Shown here: one piece after another, positions 37,581 to 46,046 of the stretch
Numbering within the stretch: position 1 is the first letter of the stretch
How the letters are laid out: each line of letters starts with the position of its first letter
Assembly: GCF_907177275.1 (NCBI RefSeq)
Contig: NZ_CAJSLV010000059.1
Span: forward strand, 124,001 to 188,000
Direction of reading: 5' to 3'
Length of the DNA stretch: 64,000 nt
Source: Actinacidiphila cocklensis
GTDB taxonomy: Bacteria > Actinomycetota > Actinomycetes > Streptomycetales > Streptomycetaceae
Notes under the pieces: generated by a model
The model's database searches: none
The model's input: the letters and a program-made list of their open reading frames with translations, nothing else
Told to the model about the DNA's origin: nothing
Translations under genes and position numbers: made by a program

Positions 37581-38438
37581 ATGCCCACCATCGACGTCCT
37601 CGACTCGACGATCCACTACGAGGAGACCGGCACCGGCACGCCGCTGGTGCTGCTGCACGGCAACCCCGGCTCGTCCCGGGCGTGGCGCAACGTCGCCCCC
37701 GCCCTCGGCGCCGGCCGCGTCCTCGCCCCCGACCTGATCGGCATGGGCCGCTCGGGCAAGCCCGACATCCCCTACTCCTTCGCCGACCACGCCCGCTACC
37801 TCGACGCCTGGTTCGACGCGCTCGGCCTGGACCGGGTGGTGCTGGTCGGCCACGACTGGGGCGGCGCCCTGGCCCTGGACCGGGCCGCCCGGCACCCGGA
37901 CCGGGTCGCGGGCGTCGCCTTCTTCGAGACCTTCGTCAAGCCGCTGTCCGGCGCCGAACTCTCACCGCAGTCCCGCGAGCGCACCCGGATGCTGCGCACC
38001 CCGGGCCTGGGCGAGGAGATGATCAGCGGCGAGAACCGGCTGGTCCGCACCGCCTTCACCGGCGGCGTCCTGACCCCGCTCGCCGACTCCGAACTCGCCG
38101 CCTACCTGGCCCCCTACCCCACCGTCGAGAGCCGCCGCCCGCTGCTCGCCTGGGCACGCCAGATCCCCGTCGACGGCGAGCCCGCCGAGCTGATCCCGCG
38201 CATCGAGGCGTACGGCAAGTGGCTGGCCGCCTCGCCCGAGACCCCCAAGCTGCTGCTCACCTTCACCGGCTCCCCCACCCTCGGGATCACCCCGGACCTC
38301 GCGCCCTGGTGCGCCGACCACATCGCCGCACTCACCACCGTCCCCTGCGGCGCGGCCGGCCACCACGCCTCCGAGGACCGCCCCGCCGAGATCGCGGCGG
38401 CGATCGCCGCGTGGGCCGACGCGCACGGGCTGCGCTGA
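37581..38438 (+). CDS. Haloalkane dehalogenase-like alpha/beta hydrolase
   Basis: 285 residues. Key residues fit subfamily II dehalogenases: halide-binding Asn28 in HGNPGSS, nucleophile Asp92 and halide-binding Trp93 in GHDWGG, catalytic acid Glu116 in FFETF, and His261 in GHHASED. The enzyme would turn haloalkanes into alcohol and halide in the cytoplasm. An Asp nucleophile with Trp next to it separates it from plain esterases, though epoxide hydrolases share part of this. GGAGGCTCCCC precedes the ATG. Likely repressed by the divergent MarR protein. Confidence 0.82.
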   Translation: MPTIDVLDSTIHYEETGTGTPLVLLHGNPGSSRAWRNVAPALGAGRVLAPDLIGMGRSGKPDIPYSFADHARYLDAWFDALGLDRVVLVGHDWGGALALDRAARHPDRVAGVAFFETFVKPLSGAELSPQSRERTRMLRTPGLGEEMISGENRLVRTAFTGGVLTPLADSELAAYLAPYPTVESRRPLLAWARQIPVDGEPAELIPRIEAYGKWLAASPETPKLLLTFTGSPTLGITPDLAPWCADHIAALTTVPCGAAGHHASEDRPAEIAAAIAAWADAHGLR

Positions 38439-38463
38439 AGCCCACGGGTCTACGCTGCGGCGC

Positions 38464-39099
38464 ATGGGGAGCGCACTGGCGGGGATTCTGGAGGCGGCGG
38501 CCGGCGGGGACTTCCCGCCCGCGGACGGCGGGGTGACCGTCCTCGGGCAGGACGGGGTGCGGGACGCGGGGGTGATCGCGTTCACCGCGCACTCGGTCGT
38601 CTTCACCGACGAGGACCCGGCGTGGGTGCGGGCGGAGCTGGCCGCGGCCGGATGCGACGCGCTGGCCGCGGCCATGAACCCGCGGTTCCTGGCCGCGCTG
38701 CTCGAACGGTCGGGCCGCACGACCGACACCATCGACCTCCTGACGGTCGCGGGACCGCTGCCGGGCGAGCCCCCCGTGGCGCTGCGGGAGATCGACGACC
38801 CCGGCCATCCGCGGGTCGTACGCGCACGCACACGGCGGGACGGCGTACGGGTATGGGCGGCCGACGGCGGCGTGCTGGTCCTCGGCCGCGGCGTCGCCGG
38901 CCGCTGGGAGGCCGCCGTCGAGGTCGAGGAGTCCGCCCGCCACCGCGGCCTCGGCCGCACCCTGGCCACCGCCGCCCGCCACCTGACCCCCACCCCCGTC
39001 TGGGCCCAGATCGCCGCCGGCAACGCCCGCAGCGTCCGCGCCTTCCAGTCGGCGGGCTTCCGCCCGGTGGGATCGGAATCCCTGCACGTCCTGCCCTGA
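38464..39099 (+). CDS. GNAT family N-acetyltransferase
   Basis: 211 residues. The GNAT domain is in the C-terminal half: strand VEVEESARHRGLGRTLATAARHL is the acetyl-CoA loop (RHRGLG), and AGNARSVRAFQSAGFRPVGSE the C-terminal block. The N-terminal half (about 1-110) is less recognisable and resembles the extended N-domain of some Streptomyces GNATs. Substrate unknown. TACGCT ends 7 bases before the ATG with no ribosome site, as in leaderless genes. Confidence 0.75.
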   Translation: MGSALAGILEAAAGGDFPPADGGVTVLGQDGVRDAGVIAFTAHSVVFTDEDPAWVRAELAAAGCDALAAAMNPRFLAALLERSGRTTDTIDLLTVAGPLPGEPPVALREIDDPGHPRVVRARTRRDGVRVWAADGGVLVLGRGVAGRWEAAVEVEESARHRGLGRTLATAARHLTPTPVWAQIAAGNARSVRAFQSAGFRPVGSESLHVLP

Positions 39100-39147
39100 G
39101 GCCCGCTCCCTCGTGTGACGCAGGTCACATTCGCCGGGTGAAATATC

Positions 39148-39207
39148 CGGGGACTCTCTCCCCGTTACATGCACGTGAATGAAAAACCGGGGATGCGGTC
39201 CCCGGTT
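39148..39207. promoter_or_regulatory. Two TetR-type operator palindromes
   Basis: Site 2 has 9-bp arms AACCGGGGA and TCCCCGGTT across 5 bp (39185-39207). Site 1 has 6-bp arms CGGGGA and TCCCCG across 5 bp (39148-39164). Both precede the tetR-type gene, so autoregulation and control of the downstream exporter are likely. Confidence 0.75.
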
Positions 39208-39238
39208 ACCGTGCCGGACGTGGAGAGGAGTGATCGCT

Positions 39239-39925
39239 GTGACCACTGTCGCTGAGCTCGCCGGCGTGGCCGACGACGTGCGGGAGGGGAGCGGGGGTGC
39301 ATCCGCGGTTCGGGTGCCTCGGGTGCGGGCGGACGCGCTGCGCAACCGGGAGCGGATCGTCGCGGCGGCACGGGACATGTTCGTCGAGTACGGGCCCGAC
39401 GCCCCGCTCGACGAGATCGCCCGCCGCGCGGGCATCGGCAACGCCACGCTCTACCGGCACTTCGCCGACCGCCGCGCCCTGGTGCACGCCGTCCTGCTGG
39501 CGGTCGTGTCCCGCAGCGCGGACCGCGCCGAGGCGGAGGCCGCGGTGGCCGCCGCGGGCGGCGACTCCTGCGCCGCGCTCGGCCGCTTCGCGCACGCCGC
39601 CGTCGACGACAACGTCGGCGCCATGTGCGGACTGCTCGTCAACGGTGACGACACCCACTCCGGCGAGATCGGCACGCAGATCGCCAGGCTGGAGACCGCG
39701 CTGGAAGAGCTGATGGAACGGGCGAGGACCGACGGCCGGCTGCGGCCCGACGTGACGCTCAACGACCTGATGGTCGCCATCTCCCGGCTCACCCGCCCGC
39801 TCCCCGGCATCGACTGCACCGGCTCCGACCTCCACCGCCACCTGCAGCTCTTCCTCGACGGACTGAAGACCCCCTACTCGTACCCGCACCAGGAAGCGGG
39901 CGACGCGACGACGCGGACCCCGTAA
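39239..39925 (+). CDS. TetR family regulator of an MFS exporter
   Basis: 228 residues from the GTG. The DNA-binding domain is ALRNRERIVAAARDMFVEYG, then LDEIARRAGIGNATLYRHFADRRALV, a full TetR helix-turn-helix. The C-terminal ligand domain resembles the SbtR/TetR_C-type. GTG 39239 has GAGGAG 8 bases upstream, better than an ATG 60 bases earlier, which lies inside the first operator region. It precedes an MFS drug exporter by 72 bp; the pair forms a usual repressor/efflux unit. Confidence 0.87.
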   Translation: MTTVAELAGVADDVREGSGGASAVRVPRVRADALRNRERIVAAARDMFVEYGPDAPLDEIARRAGIGNATLYRHFADRRALVHAVLLAVVSRSADRAEAEAAVAAAGGDSCAALGRFAHAAVDDNVGAMCGLLVNGDDTHSGEIGTQIARLETALEELMERARTDGRLRPDVTLNDLMVAISRLTRPLPGIDCTGSDLHRHLQLFLDGLKTPYSYPHQEAGDATTRTP

Positions 39926-39997
39926 AGCACCAGGCAAAGCACCAGGCGCAGCAGTCGCCTGCTCCACCGCTCCACGCGTACCGAACTGGATACCTCC

Positions 39998-41524
39998 ATG
40001 TCTGAAACCGCCCGAACGGCGCTCCCCGATCCCCGGCGCTGGAAAGCGCTGGCCTTCATCTCCATCGCCCAGCTGATGGTCGTGCTCGACGCGACCATCG
40101 TGAACATCGCCCTGCCGAGCGCCCAGCGCGACCTCGGCATCTCCGACGCCAACAAGCAGTGGGTCATCACGGCCTACGCCCTCGCCTTCGGCGGACTGCT
40201 GCTCTTCGGCGGCCGCATCGCCGACAAGTGGGGCCGCAAGCGCGCCTTCGTCACCGGACTGACCGGCTTCGCCCTCGCCTCGGCGATCGGCGGCTTCGCC
40301 GGCAACGAGGCCATGCTGCTCGCCTCGCGCGCCGCACAGGGCGCCTTCGGCGCGCTGCTCGCACCGGCGGCCCTCTCGCTGCTCGCGGTGACCTTCACCG
40401 ACGTCAAGGAGCGCGCCAAGGCGTTCGGCATCTTCGGCGCCATCGCCGGCGGCGGCGGCGCGGTCGGGCTGCTGCTCGGCGGCGTGCTGACCGAGTACCT
40501 GAACTGGCGCTGGACCTTCTTCGCCAACATCCCCTTCGCGGTCATCGCCGCCCTGGGCGCGTACTTCGTCATCCGTGAGCCGGAGGGCGGCCGCAACCGC
40601 GCACCGCTGGACATCCCCGGCGTGCTGCTCTCCACGACCGGCCTGATCTCGCTGGTCTACGGCTTCACCCGCGCCGAGACCGCCGGCTGGTCGTCCGTCT
40701 CCACCATCGGCCTGTTCGTCGCCGCCGTCGTGCTGCTCGCCACCTTCGCGGTGGTCGAGTCCAAGGTCCGCACCCCGCTGCTGCCGATGCGCGTGGTCAC
40801 CGACCGCAACCGCGGCGGCGCGTACCTCTCGCTGGGCCTGGCCATCATCGGCATGTTCGGCGTGTTCCTCTTCCTGACCTACTACCTGCAGGTCGTCCAG
40901 GGGTACTCCGCGATCAGGACCGGCTTCGGCTTCCTGCCGATGGTCATGGGCTTCGTCGTCGGCTCCACGCAGATCGGCGCCCGGCTGGTCAACCGGCTGC
41001 CGGCCCGCGCGCTGATGGCCCCCGGATTCACGGTGGCCGCCATCGCGATGCTGCTGCTGACCCGCCTGGAGGTCGGCTCGTCCTACCCGGGCGTCATCCT
41101 GCCGGGCCTGGTCCTGCTGGGCCTGGGCATGGGTACGGCCTTCATGCCGGCGATGTCGCTGGCCACCACCGGGGTGCAGCCGCGTGACGCGGGTGTCGCC
41201 TCCGCGATGGTCAACACCTCGCAGCAGGTGGGCGGTGCGATCGGCACGGCGCTGCTGAACACGATCGCCGCGTCCGCGACCACCGGCTACCTGGCCTCGC
41301 ACGCGGCGGGCGCCGGCGGCGCGAAGCTGCTGCAGGCGCAGGGTCTGGTGCACGGCTACACCCACGCGATCTGGTGGGCCGTCGGCATCGAGGCGGTCGC
41401 CGCGCTGATCGCCCTGACCCTCATCAACGCCGGCCGGCCCGGCACCGTGAAGGTCGCCTCCAGCGACGGCGCGGACGCCACGTCCGCGTCCGAGCAGGAG
41501 TCGGTGCCGGTCGTCCTGCACTGA
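39998..41524 (+). CDS. MFS multidrug exporter, DHA2 (14-helix) type
   Basis: 508 residues with about 14 hydrophobic helices. LDATIVNIALPS is motif D1 of the DHA2 family, GGRIADKWGRKR is motif A, and GGAVGLLLGG sits where motif C lies. It would use the proton gradient to expel a drug or a made metabolite. The C-terminal tail is polar and acidic. The ribosome site is weak. Two copies of AAAGCACCAGGC lie in the 72-bp gap after the tetR-type gene. Cargo unknown. Confidence 0.9.
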   Translation: MSETARTALPDPRRWKALAFISIAQLMVVLDATIVNIALPSAQRDLGISDANKQWVITAYALAFGGLLLFGGRIADKWGRKRAFVTGLTGFALASAIGGFAGNEAMLLASRAAQGAFGALLAPAALSLLAVTFTDVKERAKAFGIFGAIAGGGGAVGLLLGGVLTEYLNWRWTFFANIPFAVIAALGAYFVIREPEGGRNRAPLDIPGVLLSTTGLISLVYGFTRAETAGWSSVSTIGLFVAAVVLLATFAVVESKVRTPLLPMRVVTDRNRGGAYLSLGLAIIGMFGVFLFLTYYLQVVQGYSAIRTGFGFLPMVMGFVVGSTQIGARLVNRLPARALMAPGFTVAAIAMLLLTRLEVGSSYPGVILPGLVLLGLGMGTAFMPAMSLATTGVQPRDAGVASAMVNTSQQVGGAIGTALLNTIAASATTGYLASHAAGAGGAKLLQAQGLVHGYTHAIWWAVGIEAVAALIALTLINAGRPGTVKVASSDGADATSASEQESVPVVLH

Positions 41525-41549
41525 CCGCACCGACCGCCACCGCGCACAG

Positions 41550-41580
41550 CGAGGCCCCGCCCCACCCGGGCGGGGCCTCG
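41550..41580 (+). terminator. Hairpin terminator after the MFS gene
   Basis: 13-bp arms (41550-41562 and 41568-41580) with a 5-base loop, 25 bases past the stop. Confidence 0.75.
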
Positions 41581-41661
41581 CGGCGTACCCGGCGCGGACA
41601 CCGGGCGGCGGCGTTGGTAGAAAAGCCTGCTACCGAGCCGTCCGCGTCAGGAGACCACGAC

Positions 41662-42627
41662 ATGTCCGCCGTAGAGCACTTGGACGAACTGCACGGCCTG
41701 CCCGTCTTCGACTTCCCCGCCGCCGGGAAGGACGACGCGCTGCCGGAGACCGGGGCGGTGGCCTGGCGGCTGAGCGTCGACCCGGACGCGGAGGACGAGG
41801 CCGCGCAGGAGCCGTACGGGAAGCTGTGGCAGCGCTTCCTGGCCGCGGTGGACCCGGCCGGGGTACGGGCGCTGGTCGTCGGCGAGTGGGGCGACGTCTG
41901 CGCGGAGGACTCGAGCGAGGCCGTCGGGCTGCTGGTCGGCGCGCGCGAGCAGCTGACCGGGCTGCTCGCGGTCTTCCTCGGCGACGTGGTGCCGGAGGAG
42001 GCGGAGATCTCCTGGATCGCGCAGAGCGACGTGACGCCGGTGCTCACCGCGTACCCGCGGCTGCAGGAGCTGGGCGTCAGGGGCGGCGCGGACCTGGTGC
42101 TCGGCCCGGTGCGGCACGAGCACCTGCGGACGCTGGCCGTCGAGTCCGGCGGCCTGCCCGCCGGCGTGGTGCGGGCGGTCGCCGCCAGCGACCTGCCGGC
42201 GCTGGAGTACCTGGAGCTGTGGCTCGGCGTGCCCGAATGCGGCGGTAACGCGGCCGTCGCCGACCTCGCGCCGCTGCTGGCCGGCGAGCGGCTGCCCGCG
42301 CTGCGGCACCTGGGCCTGCGCAACAGCGCCCTCCAGGACGGGATAGCCGGCGCGGTCGCCACCGCGCCGGTCGTCGCCCGGCTCGCCTCGCTCGACCTGT
42401 CGCTGGGGGCGCTCGGCGACGAGGGCGCGGCGGCCCTGCTGGCCGGGCAGCCGCTGACCCACCTGTCCTGGCTCGACCTGCACCACCACTTCATCGGCGC
42501 GGCGACCGCCCGGCAACTGCGGGACGCGCTGGAGCCGGCCGGCGTCGAGGTCGACCTCGACGAGCCCGTGCGGGAGGAGGAGGACGAGCACGGGGTCCTG
42601 CAGCGCTACACCGCAGTGGACGAGTGA
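41662..42627 (+). CDS. STM4015-like leucine-rich repeat protein
   Basis: 321 residues. I recognise it as STM4015-type from HLDELHGLPVFDFP and the LRR-like runs (YLELWLGV, LRHLGLRNSAL, LASLDLSLGALGDEG, LSWLDLHHHFIG, about 180-290). In enterobacteria and some Streptomyces this protein sits with STM4011-4014 (radical SAM and hydrolase partners), but none is nearby. AGGAG 9 bases before the ATG fixes the start. Probably binds a protein partner; function unknown. Confidence 0.7.
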   Translation: MSAVEHLDELHGLPVFDFPAAGKDDALPETGAVAWRLSVDPDAEDEAAQEPYGKLWQRFLAAVDPAGVRALVVGEWGDVCAEDSSEAVGLLVGAREQLTGLLAVFLGDVVPEEAEISWIAQSDVTPVLTAYPRLQELGVRGGADLVLGPVRHEHLRTLAVESGGLPAGVVRAVAASDLPALEYLELWLGVPECGGNAAVADLAPLLAGERLPALRHLGLRNSALQDGIAGAVATAPVVARLASLDLSLGALGDEGAAALLAGQPLTHLSWLDLHHHFIGAATARQLRDALEPAGVEVDLDEPVREEEDEHGVLQRYTAVDE

Positions 42628-42655
42628 CCCGTCCCGTGCCCGGCGCCGCCCGTTC

Positions 42656-43018
42656 TCAGGTGCTGATGTCCGGGTAGGGCAGCGTCATATGGGCCAGCCG
42701 CTCGGCGTACTCCCGCTGGAAGCCGAGCGGTTCGCCGTGGTCGCGCTCGAACATCGCGATGAAGAGCGTCAGTGTCAGGAACGGGTGGGCGCCCAGCTCG
42801 AAGAGCGTCGGGTAGTCGTGGGCGGCCAGTGCCGCCCGCTCGGTGTCGTCGAAGGCGAGCCAGGTGGTGGCCTCCCCCGCGACGCAGTTGAGCAGCCGGG
42901 GCGCGTACTCGGCCTCCCAGTCCGCGACGGTGGCGACCGGGTCCTCGCGGTAGCGCTCGACCAGGGCCGGGTCGCGGTCGACGGTGTAGAGGAACTTGTT
43001 CAGCAGGTACTTGCTCAC
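42656..43018 (-). CDS. LigA-like small subunit of an extradiol dioxygenase
   Basis: 120 residues, resembling the alpha chain of protocatechuate 4,5-dioxygenase (LigA): helical, with FLYTVDRDPALVERYREDP, GEATTWLAFDDTERAALAAHDYPTLFELGAHP and FIAMFERDHG. LigA chains close the active site of the LigB partner. GTG 43018 overlaps the stop of the LigB-like gene as GTGA, so both chains should be made together. It ends the four-gene operon. Confidence 0.8.
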   Translation of the reverse strand: MSKYLLNKFLYTVDRDPALVERYREDPVATVADWEAEYAPRLLNCVAGEATTWLAFDDTERAALAAHDYPTLFELGAHPFLTLTLFIAMFERDHGEPLGFQREYAERLAHMTLPYPDIST

Positions 43019-43878
43019 GCCGGCTCTCCGTTCGGGTACCAGGTGAAGTACGCCTCCATCGTGTGGAAGAGGTCGAGGGTGTCGACGTAGTCCGCCTTCC
43101 TGCCCTCGCCCGCGACGCCCATCATCAGCATGAAGTCCATGAAGCCGTGGGTGGCGTTGCCCGGTGCGTGCAGGCTCTCCAGGCTGACCTCGGCGAGGCA
43201 CTCCTCGATGTCGCCGCCGGCTATCCAGCCGACCGCCCTGCGGTCGAAGTCCGGGTCAGGTCCGTGCGGCCCGAACTGCCGCGGCCCGCCCAGCTCCAGC
43301 GACAGGTGGCCGGTGCCGATCACCGCGACCCGCTGGTCCGACGGCCAGGACTCGATGATCTCCCGCAGGGCGGTGCCCAGCTGCACGAAGCGCTTGGGCT
43401 GCGGAAGCGGCGGCGCGAAGATGTTGGTGTAGACGGGCACGATCGGCAGGTCCGCCTCGGGCCGCAGCGTGATGATCGGGCAGGTGATCGAGTGGTCGAT
43501 CCGCAGCTCGTTGGAGAAGGCCAGGTCGAAGCCGGCGTCCAGGCCCGCCCGCAGCACGTGGGCCGACAGCTCCTCATGGCCCTTGAGCAGCATCTTCGGC
43601 AGCCCGAACTCGCGTTCCTCGTTGTGGAAGTTGGCGTCGTAGAAGGGCGCCTTGCCGACCAGGAACTGCGGCATGTTGTCCAGCCACAGCTGGTGGAAGT
43701 GGTCGGAGCCGACCATCACCAGCACGTCGGGCCTGGCCTTGGTGAGCGTGGCCCTGAACGCCTCGATCTTGCGCACCCACTCGTCGGCGAAGGGCGGCCG
43801 CTCGGGTCCCGTGGCGGTGCTGGCGCGGTAGTAGAACGGATGGTGGGTGGATGCGATCACCGCGACCAGCTCGGCCAT
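43015..43878 (-). CDS. LigB-like class III extradiol ring-cleavage dioxygenase
   Basis: 287 residues. Class III features: an N-terminal His pair (IASTHHPFYY) and GSDHFH for iron, and GTGHLSLELGG in the middle. These enzymes split catechol-type rings next to the hydroxyls using Fe(II) and oxygen. The substrate is not set by sequence; gallate, protocatechuate or a related acid would suit. It follows the citryl-CoA-lyase-like gene by 1 base and overlaps the LigA-like gene. Confidence 0.83.
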   Translation of the reverse strand: MAELVAVIASTHHPFYYRASTATGPERPPFADEWVRKIEAFRATLTKARPDVLVMVGSDHFHQLWLDNMPQFLVGKAPFYDANFHNEEREFGLPKMLLKGHEELSAHVLRAGLDAGFDLAFSNELRIDHSITCPIITLRPEADLPIVPVYTNIFAPPLPQPKRFVQLGTALREIIESWPSDQRVAVIGTGHLSLELGGPRQFGPHGPDPDFDRRAVGWIAGGDIEECLAEVSLESLHAPGNATHGFMDFMLMMGVAGEGRKADYVDTLDLFHTMEAYFTWYPNGEPA

Positions 43879-43879
43879 C

Positions 43880-44713
43880 TCAACCCTCCTCGTCGATCGT
43901 GGGGAACAGCGGCGGGGTGTACGGATCGGGCGGCACCGGGCGGTTGTTGAGGTCCACCGACAGGTGGATGTCCCGGGCGACCGGGTGCCGCAGCTCCTCG
44001 GCGAGCTGGCCGATGAGCCCGGCGGTACGGGCCAGCAGCGCGAAGCCGCGCAGCAGTTCCAGCGGCAGCCCGAGGTCGGCGAGTGCGGCGCCGCAGACCC
44101 CGGCGCCGTTCAGCGGCAGCGTCCTGCCGAGGACCTGCGGGTGGACCCGGCCGATCGCGGCGAACAGGGCCAGGTGCGGGCCGAGGACGTCCTCCTCCGC
44201 CGCGATCTGCATCAGCCGCGGGGTGCGCGGGTCGCCCTCCTTGTGGACGTGGTGGCCGAGGCCCGGCACGAACAGGCCCGCCTCCCGCCGCTGTTCGAGC
44301 GTACGCAGGGCGAGCGCGTCCCAGCCGGCGTCGTCGGCGGGCAGCGGCCCCTGCACCGAGACCAGCACCTCGTGCAGGAACTGCCCGCAGTCCTCGGTGA
44401 CGCCGAGGAAGCGCGAGCCGCCGCCGAGCAGCCCGGCGGCCAGCGCGCCCTGCACCGAGTCGGGCGCGGACAGGTACGTCAGCCGGGTGACCAGGGCGGT
44501 CGGGGTGTAGCCGTGGTCGGCGAGCGCGGCGAGCACCGCCTCGAAGACCCGGGTCTGGCCGGGCGTCGGGCGGCGCTGGGCGGCCAGCCAGAAGGCCAGT
44601 TCGCCGAAGCCGACCTCGCCCATCACGTCGGCGGCGAGGTCCTGGCCGAGCAGCGTGATGTGGTGCAGCGAGGACGCGCCGAGGGCGGTGTCGTAGACGG
44701 GCCGGTCAGCCAC
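43880..44713 (-). CDS. Citryl-CoA lyase-like protein (citrate-synthase fold fragment)
   Basis: 277 residues, shorter than citrate synthase. GHHVHKEGDPR matches the catalytic-His loop of the family and NGAGVCGAALADLGLP the later conserved helix. Such short members split citryl-CoA-like thioesters into acetyl-CoA and a keto acid. GTG 44713 overlaps the end of the CoA-transferase gene by 8 bases, so a CoA thioester made by one may be cut by the next. Exact thioester unknown. Confidence 0.78.
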   Translation of the reverse strand: MADRPVYDTALGASSLHHITLLGQDLAADVMGEVGFGELAFWLAAQRRPTPGQTRVFEAVLAALADHGYTPTALVTRLTYLSAPDSVQGALAAGLLGGGSRFLGVTEDCGQFLHEVLVSVQGPLPADDAGWDALALRTLEQRREAGLFVPGLGHHVHKEGDPRTPRLMQIAAEEDVLGPHLALFAAIGRVHPQVLGRTLPLNGAGVCGAALADLGLPLELLRGFALLARTAGLIGQLAEELRHPVARDIHLSVDLNNRPVPPDPYTPPLFPTIDEEG

Positions 44714-45950
44714 GGTCGTCTCCCTTCCGCACGGCGGGCTCGCCCGGGCCGCTCAGCCAGGCGCGCAACTCCGCCCCGTGCTCGTCGAGTTCGGGCGGCG
44801 GCAGGCGGTAGCCGACCGGGGTGGCCGAGAAGCGGATCGGGTTGCGGGTGGTGGGCACCGCGCGGTCGCCCTCGCCGACCTCGACGATCGGGTCGAGCCC
44901 GAAGCGCTCCGCCATCGCGAAGCCGCCGTCGATGGTGTTGATCGGCCCGCACGGCACGCCGGCCGCGGTCAGCGCCTCGAACCACTCCACCGCCCCCCGG
45001 GTGGCGAGCCGTTCGGCCAGCAGCGGCCGCAACTCCTCGCGGTGGGCGGTGCGGTCGGCGTTGTGCGCGAAGCGCGGGTCGGCGGGGAGGTCCGGCAGCC
45101 CGAGGACGTCGCAGAGCCTGCGGAACTGCCCGTCGTTGGCGGCGGCCACGATCAGGTCGCTGTCGGCGGTGGGCAGCGGCTCGTACGGGAAGACGCTGGG
45201 GTGGGCGTTGCCCATCCGGAACGGGACGACGCCGCCCGCCGCGTAGGCCGAGCTGTGGTTGACCAGGCCGGTCAGCGCGGAGGACAGCAGGTTGACCTCG
45301 ACGTGCTGGCCCTGCCCGGTCCGGTCGCGGTGCCGCAGCGCGGCGAGGATGCCGATCACGGCGTGGTTGCCGGCCATCACGTCGAAGACGGAGATCCCGG
45401 CGCGGAAGGGCGGCCCTTCGGGGTCGCCGGTCAGGCTCATCAGCCCGGAGATGGCCTGCACCATCAGGTCGTAGCCGGGCACGTGCCGCCCGGGACCCGT
45501 GCCGAAACCGCTGATCGAGGCGTAGACGGCGCCCGGGTTGGCGGCGGCGACGGAGTCGTAGTCCAGGCCGTACCCGGCCAGGCCGCCGGGCTTGAAGTTC
45601 TCGATGACGACGTCGGCGCGGCGGGCCAGCTCGCGGGCCGCCGCGGCGTCGGCGGCGTCGTGCAGGTCGAGCGCGACGGAGCGCTTGCCGCGGTTGACGC
45701 CCAGGTAGTACGTGGAGGCGTCGCCCCTGACCGGGGGCCGCCAGCCGCGGGTCTCGTCGCCCTGCGGCCCCTCGACCTTGACGACCTCGGCGCCCATATC
45801 GGCGAGCAGCATCGTGGCGTAGGGGCCGGCGAGCACCCGGGAGAAGTCCGCGACGAGGATGCCGGCCAGCGGCCCCGCACCGGGTTCCGGCGCGGGCGGC
45901 GGGTGGCCCCCCTCGCCGGCCGTCGAGCCGGACCCGGGGTCGTCCACCAT
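44706..45950 (-). CDS. Class III (CaiB/BaiF) CoA-transferase
   Basis: 414 residues. FSRVLAGPYATMLLADMGAEVVKVE at the N-terminus and GVNRGKRSVALDL are family signatures. The catalytic Asp is expected in GYDLMVQAISGLM. It moves CoA from one acid to another in the cytoplasm. It heads the operon with the lyase-like and LigB/LigA-like genes. The IclR-type palindrome at 45969-45983 lies 19 bp upstream. Confidence 0.9.
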   Translation of the reverse strand: MVDDPGSGSTAGEGGHPPPAPEPGAGPLAGILVADFSRVLAGPYATMLLADMGAEVVKVEGPQGDETRGWRPPVRGDASTYYLGVNRGKRSVALDLHDAADAAAARELARRADVVIENFKPGGLAGYGLDYDSVAAANPGAVYASISGFGTGPGRHVPGYDLMVQAISGLMSLTGDPEGPPFRAGISVFDVMAGNHAVIGILAALRHRDRTGQGQHVEVNLLSSALTGLVNHSSAYAAGGVVPFRMGNAHPSVFPYEPLPTADSDLIVAAANDGQFRRLCDVLGLPDLPADPRFAHNADRTAHREELRPLLAERLATRGAVEWFEALTAAGVPCGPINTIDGGFAMAERFGLDPIVEVGEGDRAVPTTRNPIRFSATPVGYRLPPPELDEHGAELRAWLSGPGEPAVRKGDDRG

Positions 45951-45968
45951 GCGCCTCGCCTCTCATCT

Positions 45969-45983
45969 GTCCGCACAGCGGAC
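45969..45983. promoter_or_regulatory. IclR-type operator, copy 1 (before the CoA-transferase operon)
   Basis: GTCCGC and GCGGAC around ACA. The surrounding string CTGTCCGCACAGCGGAC is shared base for base with copy 3 at 47015-47031, and the match continues as nAGTGT. Confidence 0.75.
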
Positions 45984-46046
45984 CAGTGTCCGCTGGGATG
46001 AGTCTGCGCCGGACCGCACGCCCGGTCAAGGGTCCCGGGCGCCGCG

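Noticed and set aside
39206..41530. A 774-residue minus-strand protein opposite the TetR/MFS pair
   Set aside because: It lacks hydrophobic or domain pattern and is dominated by Gly, Arg, Gln and His, as expected of antisense frames in high-GC DNA.
43015..45950. A plain protocatechuate 4,5-cleavage pathway
   Set aside because: The usual dehydrogenase, hydrolase and aldolase genes are missing, and the CoA-transferase and lyase-like genes do not belong to it.
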